Assembly (NCBI GenBank): GCA_015698045.1
Contig: BLAL01000206.1
Location: 558,001-622,000, forward strand
Direction of reading: 5' to 3'
Source: Rhizophagus clarus
Taxonomy: Eukaryota; Glomeromycota; Glomeromycetes; Glomerales; Glomeraceae
Length of the DNA stretch: 64,000 bases
Below, one piece after another: positions 48,017 through 58,214 of the stretch. Made by a program: the position numbers and the translations under genes. Position 1 is the first letter of the stretch, and every line of letters begins with the position of its first letter. The notes below the pieces were generated by a model. It had not been told where the DNA came from and did not search any database. It worked only from the letters and a program-made list of their open reading frames with translations.

Positions 48017-49668
48017 TAGGGTTCTACACGGATCAGATCAGATCGGATTTTATCAGATTTAAATCTGATCTGATGGATCCAGATCTATCAATTTCAAATC
48101 TGGATCTGAGATTCGGATATATATTTGAAATCTGAATCCGATCTGTGAATCCAAATTTAAAATCTGGATCTGATTTGAGTTTGATCCAAATCTGATCTGA
48201 ATCCAATCCGAATCTGACTAAATTCGGATTTAAAATAAACGATTTTAACATTTTTTTTAAAAATCGTTTTAATAAAAAAAATGATAATTACCGTTTTTTT
48301 AAAATCGTTTATTAAAAAAAAAATGATTTTACGTTTTTTTTTAAAAAAATCGTTCTAATGAAAGAAATAACGATTTTACGTTTTTTTTTAAAATTATTTT
48401 AATGAAAAAATGATTTTTAACGTTTTTTTTAAATCATTTTAAATAATGAAAAAAAAAACGATTTTTAAAGTTTTTTTTTTAAAAAAAATCGTTTGATCAA
48501 AAAATGATTTTAACATTTTTTTTAAAATCGTTTTAATGAAAAAAAATGATTTTACGTTTTTTTTTTAAAATCGTTTTAATGAAAAGAAAAAAAATTACGT
48601 TTTTTTTTTAAAATCGTTTTAATGGAAAGAAAAAAATGATTTTTACTGTTTTTTTTTAAAAAATCGTTTATATGAAAAGAGAAAAAATGATTTTTACCTT
48701 TTTTTTAAAAAAAATTGTTTAAAAAAATCGTTTAATCAATCAAAAAACGATTTTTAACTTTTTTTTTTAAAATCATTTTGATGAAAAATGATTTTACATT
48801 TTTTTTAAATCATTTTATTAATGAAAAAAAACAATTTTTAACGTTGTTTTTAAAAAAAATCATTTTAATGAAAAACGATTTTAACGTTTTTTAAACATCA
48901 TTTTAATAAAAAATGATTTTTAACTTTTTTTCAAATTATTTTAATAAAAAAGAACGATTTTACGCTTTTTTAAAATCATTTTAATAAAAAAATGAATTTT
49001 AATGTTTTTTTTAAAAATCGTTTAATAAAAAAAATGATTTTAACGTTTCTTTTAAAAATCATTTTAATAAATAAAAAATGATTTTAACGTTTCTTTTAAA
49101 AATCATTTTAATAAATAAAAAACGATTTTAACGTTTCTTTTAAAAATCGTTTTAATAAATAAAAAATGATTCTAACATTTCTTTTAAAAATCGTTTTAAT
49201 AAATAAGAAACGATTTTAACATTTTTTTTAAAAATCGTTTAATAAAATAAAACAATTTAACATTTTTTCTAAATCATTTATTTAAAAAACAATTTAGTGT
49301 TTTTCTATTAAAAAATGGGCTTATTCAAATAAATGCCGATTTCAGTATTTTTTTTTATAAAGTAATGCGAAATAACACTATTTCAGCATGTTTAATAGGT
49401 TGCGGTTCTGCTCTGGTATTTTCTTTTATTTTATAAATAAAAACGCCTTGGATGAATGGATCTTATGATCCAATCTGAATCTGGCGGATCTGATCTGGAT
49501 TTAATTCGACAGATCCAGATTATACAATTTCAAATCTGAATTTGAACTTCAGATTCAAATTTGGAATCTGAATCCAATCCGCAGATTATAATATTATAAT
49601 CTGATCTGGATCTAATCGGATCAGATCCAGATCGGATCTAATCAGATCGGATTTTTTGCAGAACCCTA
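48017..49668. mobile_element. hAT-like element filled with palindromic repeats
   Basis: 1652 bp with ends TAGGGTTCTACACGGATC and (inverted) TAGGGTTCTGCAAAAAATCC, flanked by AAAGTCGA (48009-48016) and AAAGTCGG (49669-49676), a 7/8 match expected of a hAT duplication. About 200 bp at each end is made of AGATCTGGATC-like words in both orientations. The centre (48230-49300) is roughly 25 units combining CGTTTTTTTTAAAAATCG with AATGATTTTAACG, each able to fold on itself. No transposase. Confidence 0.85.
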
Positions 49669-50579
49669 AAAGTCGGAAGGGAGGTGGTAGGGTAAGAGAG
49701 GAGAAAATTGTCCACAAAATTTTAAAAAATTTGTAATTTCCCAGTATTATTTTTATATCTAATAGCTAATTTTACATTATTTTAGCATAGGAAATTTTTT
49801 AATAATTTTTTAATTAATTAATAAAATTTATTAGTAAACCTTATTTTGATCAATATTAATCCTAGTAAGATGATTTTAGTATCATTAGAACCGTCTCAAT
49901 GAGACGAATCTAATGGTATACATTTTATCAAAATCCAATTACTGGATGTTTAATAAATTATGAAAATGTTATTTATTTTTTATTTAAAAATTTAGAAATT
50001 TATTTTTAAAATTTTTTTTTTTTAATAAAAATTTTTATGTATATATATTATTTATTATATATTTTTGTAAAAAAATTTTATAAATATAATAAAAATTTTA
50101 TAACATATCGGCGGATTTGTTTCATCGTCCAAATATGTTAAATTTTGTTATACAATGTATTATAAAAGTTAAAGATATGCAATATAGTGATCTAAAAAAA
50201 TGCGTACAATTTTTAAAAAGTGCAATTCAGCACAATTTTAATTTTGGCCAGAATTAACATAATTTCAGCTAGATTTAATATACCGTAACTGGTAATATAA
50301 TAGTAATGATAATTAGTTAAACAAAAAAGAAAAAAAACTTTAACACCACAATCATTAAATTTATAATTACAAAAACAATTTCACACTTAATAATTTGTTG
50401 AATAATAATTAATATCACTATAAATTAATAAAAAGGAAATTGTATGAAAAAAACTATATTTTAATTCAAAGAAAAAAAATTACACTACACTGTATACATG
50501 ATTTTATAAAAAAATTAAGCCGCAATTGCATAATTTTAACTGTAATATTAATGTTATAATGCTGTATTAATTGTACATG
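49669..50579. other. AT-rich interval with one hairpin
   Basis: An imperfect inverted repeat at about 49873-49934 (GATTTTAGTATCATTAG, then CCGTCTCA/TGAGACG, then CTAATGGTATAC and CAAAATC) could fold. Otherwise no gene or element recognised. Confidence 0.5.
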
Positions 50580-50940
50580 CACTGCAATATATAAGAAAAA
50601 ATGGAAAATATAGGAAGAAAGGACAAAGGAAGAATAAAGGAAAGAAGAGATAAATGAAAAAGAATAAAGGGAAGTAAAGATGATCAAAGAGAAATGAGGA
50701 AGGAATAAAAAAGGTAAAGGATAGTGAAAAAGAATGAATGAAACAAAAAAAGAATGAAAATGAATGAGAAAATGAAAGGGAATGAAAAGGAATAAAGAGA
50801 ATGAAAAAAAAATAAAGGAATAAAAGAAGCAAATGGCAAATGAAAAAAAAATAAGAGAAATGAAAGAGAATGAAAGGAAGCAAAGGAGGAATGAAAATCA
50901 ATAAAGGGAATAAAAAAAAGCAACAAAGAAGTCAAAGATG
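50580..50940. repeat. Purine-rich low-complexity tract
   Basis: About 360 bp almost free of C on the plus strand, made of GAATGAAAAAGG-like words. Open frames on the minus strand here (Phe/Ser/Leu-rich) are by-products of composition. It resembles the reverse of 39331-39770. Confidence 0.75.
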
Positions 50941-51327
50941 ATTTTTTATTTTTTAAAAAAAAATTTCCCTTAAAAAAAACGACATTTTTTTTAAAAAAAA
51001 AATTTCACTTAAAAAAAACGATATATTTTTTTAAAAAAAATTTCCCTTCCACCAAAATAAAAATCTGAAGTCTGAACAAAACTACTAGCATTGATTATCT
51101 ATTTATAACATAAAAGGTAATATCGCTTGCCATTTACGATAAGCTTATCTCATGAGTTGATATAAAAAAGGAATATGTTATATATCACATGCACTTTATC
51201 TAGTTTTGAACTGGTATAACCGGTATTATGATCCGATTATTTGGGTAAACAGGTTTTTTTTTGAATTTATTACATTTAGATAAAAAACAATTTAAAAAAA
51301 TAATTTTTTTTTTTTTCTTTTTTGTAG
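50941..51327. other. Spacer before the micro-exon array
   Basis: Starts with three TTTTTTAAAAAAAATTTCCCTT-like units (50945-51050). 51060-51270 is of ordinary complexity and would be where an upstream exon might lie, but I cannot define one. Confidence 0.45.
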
Positions 51328-52985
51328 TATTGCCGGACGAAAAGCATGATCGGACTATTGGAATTAAGGTAAGGGAGGGTTGGGATGGTATTTTTCGTTG
51401 TTGTTTTTTTTAATTAATTAATTAATTATTTTTTTTTTTCTTTTTTTGTAGTGTTGCCGGACGAAAAACGTGACCGGACTTTTGGAATTAAGGTAAGGAA
51501 GGGTTGGAGGAGGTGTTTTTCGTTGATTTTTTTATTTAATTAATTAATTATTTTTTTTTTCTTTTTTGTAGTGTTGCCGGATGAAAAACATGACCGGACT
51601 TTTGAAATTAAGGTAAGGAGGTGTTTTCTGTTGGTTTTTTTTTATTTAATTAATTAATTATTATTTTTTTTTCTTTTTTGTAGTGTTGCCAGACGAAAAG
51701 CATGTCCGGACTATTGGAATTAAGGTAAGAGAGGGTTGGAAGAGGTGTTTTTTGTTGTTTTTTTTTTAATTAATTAATTATTTATTTTTTTGTTTGTTTT
51801 TTCTTTTTTGTAGTGTTGCCAGACGAAAAGCATGACCGGACTATTGGAATTAAGGTAAGGGAGGGTTGGGTGGTGTTTTTTGTTTAATTAATTAATTATT
51901 TATTTGTTTTTTTTTCTTTTTTGTAGTGTTGCCAGATGAAAAGCACGACCAGACTATTGGAATTAAGGTAAGGGAGGGTTAGGGTGGTGTTTTTTGTTGT
52001 TGTTTTTTTTAATTAATTAATTATTTATTTTTTTTTTACTTTTTTTGTAGTGTTGCCAGATGAAAAACGTGACCGGACTTTTAGAATTAAGGTAAAGGAG
52101 GGTTGGAAGAGGTGTTTTTTGTTGGTTTTTTTATTTAATTAATTAATTGTTTTTTTTCTTTTTTGTAGTGTTGCCAGACGAAAAATATGACCGGACTTTT
52201 GGAATTAAGTTAAGGAGGTGTTTTTCGTTGGGTTTTTTTATTTAATTAATTAATTATTATTTTTTTTTCTTTTTTGTAGTGTTGCCAGACGAAAAGCATG
52301 ACTGGACTATTGGAATTAAGGTAAGGGAGGGTTGGGGTGGTGTTTTTTGTTTAATTAATTAATTAGTTTTTTGTTTGTTTTTTCTTTTTTGTAGTGTTGT
52401 CGGACGAAAAGCACGACTGGACTATTGGAATTAAGGTAAGAGAGGGTTGGGGTGGTGTTTTTTGTTTAATTAATTAATTAGTTTTTTATTTGTTTTTTCT
52501 TTTTTGTAGTGTTGTCGGACGAAAAGCATGACCGGACTATTAGAATTAAGGTAAGGGAGGGTTGGGTGGTGTTTTTTGTTTAATTAATTAATTATTTATT
52601 TGCTTTTTTTAATTAATTATTTATTTGCTTTTTTTAATTAATTAATTATTTGCTTTTTTTTCTTTTTTGTAGTGTTGCCAGACGAAAAGCACGACCGGAC
52701 TATTAGAATTAAGGTAAGGAAGGGTTGGGTAGTATTTTTTGTTTAATTAATTATTTATTTATTTGCTTTTTTTAATTAATTATTTATTTGCTTTTTTTTT
52801 CTTTTTTGTAGTGTTGCCAGACGAAAAACACGACCGGACTTTTGGAATTAAGGACAATTAAGGTAAGGGAGGGTTGGGGTGGTGTTTTCGTTGTTTTTTT
52901 TTTTAATTAATTAATTATTTATTTTTTTTCTTTCTTTTTTGTAGTGTTGCCAGACGAAAAGCACGACTGGACTTCACAATTTAAT
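51328..52985 (+). repeat. Tandem array of 14 exon-like units with splice-site motifs
   Basis: Each unit has a T-rich tract ending TTTTTTGTAG, a 41-nt block TGTTGCCRGACGAAAARCAY continuing to GGAATTAAG, then GTAAGG and a TTAATTAATTAA spacer. Blocks start at 51328, 51452, 51572, 51684, 51814, 51927, 52051, 52169, 52280, 52395, 52510, 52673, 52812 and 52945. Twelve of the first 13 keep the GT donor (the eighth reads TT), and all 14 keep the AG acceptor. Block 13 is 51 nt through a 10-nt extension, and block 14 has no donor and runs on to a stop. Third-frame reading gives LPDEKHDRTIGIK and variants in blocks 1-12, with no stop or indel; first-frame reading is also open. A 41-nt block is not a multiple of three, so adding two in series would hit a stop. 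Host gene unknown. Confidence 0.85.
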
Positions 52986-54110
52986 ATTTTGACATTATTA
53001 AAATGATTTGTTAAATAACTTTTATAAAAGCATTCTGTGCCTTTCATATATTGTGTATTTAAAAAAAAATTATCCTTTTATTTAATGATCATAGGGCCAT
53101 TGGTGTTCTGAATCTAATGATATAACTTTTACTATTCTGTTTTACTGAGTTTTACCAAATGTAAAATAAAATAAAAGTATATTGATCATAATATGACTTA
53201 TCTGCAGCAAATGGAATTCCTTGAGACGCGGGTATGTTGTTTCTTTGGGAAAAATATCAGAATTGACTTTAAGAAATGTTCTAACGTTTTTTCTTTTTTA
53301 ATTTTTGTAGGTAATAAGTTCTCTGGGCTTATTGGGATACAGGTATATTGTTTTTGTAGAAAGGCGGCATTCGCAAGGCTCTGTAATAACGATCATCTAT
53401 TTAAAAGTCAAAGCTTTCGTACTGGTGGATTTAAATATCATGAGATTTCAATGTCGGTTAAATGAATTTTAAAATCATCGTCAGTAAATGATATAAAGGA
53501 AGATTCTTTGTCTTCATATTTTAAAAACAATTTTTAAAATTAAAAATTATTAAAAGATAATGAAAATTTTGGTTATTTCTTTATTTTCAAAATTCTTTAA
53601 ATATGATGGCAAATTTATACAAAACCCAGTTATTTTTGCTGCCTTATTTAATTATTTTACATCAATAAAAAGCTTTTGGGGAATAAATAATACCATTAAC
53701 AACTGCAAATAACTACAATTGTATTCATAAAACTTTTATTTGCAACTGGTGTAAAAAGTGATGGGTTCTTAAAATAGTTGATGGGTTATAAAAAGTTATT
53801 ATTATTTTAATTTTTAAGTATGAGTTGTAAAAAATTTTTTTATTTTCCGATTATTCTACATAAGATTGATAAGATGAATGTGTAACACAATCGTATTTTG
53901 CACTGTTTACTAATTTTTTATTAAAAATTCTTAATTTAAGCTAATTCCAAGGATCGGCGTATATAATAAACTCAGATATTAAATTGTATAAAATTATATA
54001 AAATTTAAACTTATATACTGATTTTGTATAAAGCTTTTAATAAAATTAGGTGTATAAAGTTATATTAAAATTTTTGGGGTTGGATCTGAGTTATATATGT
54101 ATTCTTCAGG
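52986..54110. other. Region after the array, uncertain exons
   Basis: A 90-codon open frame at 53193-53465 (MTYLQQMEFLETRVCC...) contains exon-like borders, such as TTTTTGTAG before GTAATAAGTTC and GATACAG before GTATATTG, so it may hold small exons of the same transcript as the array. No family resemblance. The rest, to 54110, is AT-rich without features. Confidence 0.35.
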
Positions 54111-55735
54111 GTCCTACTATATGCCACCTTTCTACCGCCACCTTCTTGGACACTGTTATTTTTTCAACTCTCAACCAATTATCACATAAAATGGAAAAGC
54201 AAATAGATGCGATCAACAAATCGCACTAATTGGAAATCAAGGCTGCAACAAACAAAAAAAAATCGGTATACATAGACCCACTTGATGATTCTCCCAAAAT
54301 GGAAATGGACATGAATGCACTGCACTAATCAACTGTTACCACAAACACGCAATCCCCTCCTAGTCCCCTCATTTCTGTGGAATAATAAGATTCCTGAACT
54401 GTGGCGTTAACTAAGAATCAGAAGAAAAAGTTGAAAAAACAAGCTAAGGCTGCGAAAAAAATCACCTTCCTACAGGAAAACAGCATGATACCTTCTTCAA
54501 CTGCGTCCTTTGATTTCACTTGTGCTAGTTATGTCCAAAAGTCTCCTGAACTTAAGAATAATGGTTCTGTCATTCCTCCAACCCATTAAGCCTCAAAGGA
54601 TGATAAGGGCCTGGTAGGTTCAAAGAAGAGGACCAAACTACAAGATGGCTTCGCAGGAACAAACAACCTTATTATTACAGGTTACTAACCTGAGCAAGAA
54701 GAATCTTAGCTCTTACTGAACCTGATAGTATATGACATTCCAGCTAAATGATCAAATTATGAGCTTCTTTCAAACCTCAATAATTGGGGCAAAGTGGTTT
54801 CAGTCAGCACTCATGTGCAAAAAAAATATTTAACCATAAAAGTTCGATTGATTCCTAATCATCATTGCCTTAAAGCTTATAATAATAATGATTGGACTGT
54901 ATCCCTCAGAACCCTTCCTGTCTGATGGTTTCTGGCTGCCTAGAGCCTTTTAAAAAGAAAGTAGTATGAGAAGTTCCAGGGCATTATACCAAATATCCCA
55001 GAGAATATGACTTATGAATCGCTATTTCCTAATGGCGCTTTAAGCCAGTTTTTAATTTCTAGTAACCTAAAATCATTTAGAATTGTTAAAGAGCAAGACA
55101 GGTCTCGCATGCTCATCAGATATTTTGCAACATGGGATGCGCTTTCCCACAAAATCTTCCATTAGCAGCGGTAGAAGAACATTGATTTAACTTAGTGCCG
55201 TCACTCCACACCCTCTTACAGCTCATCCAAATTCAGATCTCCTTCTCAGAAGAAGGACAAAACCTTTACTGACAAGTCAAACTTCCATTCCAGGGTAGTG
55301 ACTAGATCGAACAAAGTTCCTCTTGGGCCACGCAAAAATCACAAGTCTAAATCAAAGAATGATAAACTTCCAATCAAATCTGCTGGTAGCTAGAATCATG
55401 ATAACGGCTCACGTGCATCTAATAACAAGTAATCCAACATGAAGAATAAAGTAAAAATCAAGCAGTTATTAGAGAAACTAATTAGTTTATGTAGTTAATA
55501 TGCTAGAGATAGGTAATTAGCCATAGTTATGTAGCTTTTTGTAGTTACTAATTAATTTTTTGTTTAGGCAGTCATCACGCTTTACAATTTTTCTTTTTGT
55601 TTTTTGACTCTCTTATACCTTTAGTATAGATGCTTGGTGAGACTGTGGCTCTTTTGAGCCTTGAATGTATGTTTCCTGGTGTTTAAATGCGACAGCAATG
55701 TCCTTCTTCTTTACTAAATAAACATGCAATATCCA
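54111..55735 (+). mobile_element. LINE-type fossil (ORF1 and 3' end only)
   Basis: About 1.6 kb of ordinary-complexity sequence set in AT-rich DNA. It begins near GGTCCTACTATATGCCACC and ends with AATAAACATGC and an A-rich tail after 55735. It holds one decayed ORF1-like frame and a ~230-bp 3' region. No reverse transcriptase is present, so it is either internally deleted or a non-autonomous derivative. LINE assignment is inferred from the ORF1 style and A-rich end. Confidence 0.6.
54191..55499 (+). pseudogene. Decayed ORF1-like RNA-binding protein
   Basis: One frame can be followed from the ATG at 54191 (MEKQIDAINKSH) through MALTKNQKKKLKKQAKAAKK (54401), YDIPAK.SNYELLSNLNNWGK (54721-54792, RRM-like), TIKVRLIPNHHCLKAYNNND (54835), RKKYEKFQGII-like sequence (54950), SLFPNGALSQFLISSNLKSF (55020) and a basic tail (GPRKNHKSKSKNDKLP, 55325). 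It is broken by more than ten in-frame stops, most at positions where CAA, CAG, CGA or TGG would be expected, and by few if any frameshifts before the C-terminus. It probably bound the element RNA. The family is inferred from memory of repetitive proteins in Glomeromycotina genomes. Confidence 0.6.
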
Positions 55736-56171
55736 ACATCTTTAAAATTAAAAAAAAAATTATTAAAAATAATATTATATTATGTGAATATAAGGCGTAA
55801 CAAATAAAAAAATGGTTCTTGTAATCGCTGACCTTAATTTTGGCTTAAATCATAAATTTTATTTTATATTTAAATTTTAATCATGTGACTGCAAATCATA
55901 TACATTTATTATAAACATGTTTTGTATTACCCACTATATTAGTATTTACATAAAGATACCACTAAGATACCAGTAAGATACACGCATATATGCATACTAT
56001 ATGTGCATGTATAGTATATACCATTCGTCTAATTAACCAAAATTTCATGATGCTTAAATGGAAAACGCATTCTCCATTTTTTTTTGTTAACTCAAACGCC
56101 CACTAAGAATACCTTCTCAATATTTAGAATACTTCTTTTACATATTATCAAACACATAAAATAACTATACT
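55736..56171. other. Intergenic, no gene
   Basis: AT-rich spacer with GATACCA/ATATGCAT repeats near 55965-56020. It probably includes the 3' flank of the minus-strand transposase-like pseudogene. Confidence 0.55.
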
Positions 56172-58214
56172 TTAATTTCCTATTTTACGCTTTTTCCTGC
56201 TATTTTTATTACTACCATCAAAGTACTTTGTTTTTCCCATTTTTCTTTTTTTTCCAGCCAATGCATGACATTCTTCACAATATGGTAATTCATTTTTTAC
56301 CTGTATTAAACCCTCTGATATACCACATACGTTACAAATTTGAGGAAAAATTCTGGTGTTTCTCAATAGCCGAAGTATAAGTATATTTCTTGTTGATTTG
56401 TACTATTTTGAATAATTCCACTTTTATTATTATTTTCTTTTTCATTATCTCCATTAATATCTGTATCTCCATCATTATTTTCTTTTTCATCATCATCGTT
56501 AATGTCCACATTGCTTTCTTTTCTGGAAGAACTCAACCCAGAGAGACCTTGAAATGTAACACCACAGGTATATTCTATTGATTCCAGGAATGATTGAAGT
56601 AGGCAAAATTCTTCTTCTAATATTTTATGACAAGCATATAATACACGAGGTTTATTACATTCTACACATTTTACAATTGTTCTTACATTTTTTTCATATT
56701 GAGCAGTTGGACTAAAATCCATGCTATTTCCTTCTTTTTTTTCTACATCTTTTCGTATATTTCTAGATTTTCTATTCTGTAAAGAAGGACAATATTCCTC
56801 TGTTGTTTCCTTTTCATATGCTTCTGAAAATGAAATATAGTGATCATCAGGTCCAGAAATAAAATCAAATAGACCTTTTAGCTCCTTAAAAATATCCGCA
56901 TCACTTCTAATTGATCTATATATGTCACATTCACCACTTCCACACTTTTTTATTTCAAAAAATATTGACATTTTTGGCAGCAATGTTTCATAAATTCTTG
57001 CAACTTTGGCTAAAAGAAAGTATACTGTGATTATTTATCAGTGCATGGATATGGGATACTATCATTAATCAATACACTAACCTTATCAGCTACTTTTTTT
57101 TGTGATGTATCTTCCATCGTAATTGAATTATTTACCAAATGTACAGATTCCCAGAATGTTTTCATTTCTGTTTTAGTTGTAGGTTCAAACATTTTAAAGG
57201 GTTCATTTTTAAGATTTTGGCGAGTGAATATATTACTTAGCAAATTTTGGGTAGGTTCCATGCTCTGTAATAATTCTTTTTCTAATTGACTATTAATTTT
57301 TACTTTTTCCTGAATATTCTCTAAACTATTACATCCATTAATTAATTTCTCCATTTCTTCACTTATTTTTTGATGCATCAATTTAATACATTACATACCA
57401 AGATTTAATATTGACATTATCCTCTCTACGGGATTCTTTCATAAATGTCCAGGTGGAGTTTTTACAGCAACTAAATAATCCAAATCTAAAGCAACAAACA
57501 TTGCTATCAATGAAAGTTGAACACAAAGAAAAGTGTTTTTGTGATTAGGACCACCATCTGTATATAGCATTAAAAAGAGGTGATGTTTTTCAGTATACAT
57601 TAACATATCATACAATTCTATCATACGCTGCAATGAACTTGATGCTTGAAATGTTGCATCTTTTAAGCCAATATTTACTTGTTTTTGGTAAAATGACCCT
57701 TCAATGTTATCCAGTATATTACAGATTATTGTTACACTAGGAATTAAATTACATTTTGTAAAATCGTGGTCTGAAACAGCAAAGGTCTCATGTGTAGTAA
57801 CAACCACTTGCTTTCCGCGTTCTATTGCTGCTACTGGATGTTCTGGTTCTCCAATTTTACAGTGATATTTATCATCCAATAAAATTAACCATGTATTGTT
57901 CCTAAATTTTATAGCCGATTCCTTAAGATAACGAAAAATAGCTGATATATAATAACTATCAATATGATTCATATGTAATTGCCGAATTTGCATCATAAAT
58001 TTTAATGGTAAAATTCTAGTAAATTATAAACTTGATTTATTCTATGGATTTTTTGGCCAAAATTGAAGTTTTAACTATTGTACTGATGGAATTAGGGTAT
58101 CTTTTGAACATAATTTTGCTATCTGATTTTTTAAATCTTCAACAGATATAGCATGAGCTAAATGCACAATAGGATCATAATGTCTTTCATCAACTGCAAT
58201 AACTGAATCTTGAG

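Noticed and set aside
48033-48251. Minus-strand frame with repeated SDLNLIKSD-like peptide
   Set aside because: Lies in the terminal word repeats of the hAT-like element; the peptide only reflects AGATCTGG-type repeats.
48017-49668. LTR-retrotransposon or telomere-like repeat origin for the TAGGG-ended elements
   Set aside because: The ends are inverted, not direct, repeats, the flanking duplication is 8 bp, and TAGGG is not tandemly repeated.
50466-50935. Minus-strand Phe/Leu/Ser-rich open frames resembling membrane segments
   Set aside because: By-product of a purine-rich tract; several frames are open at once, with no splice or start context.
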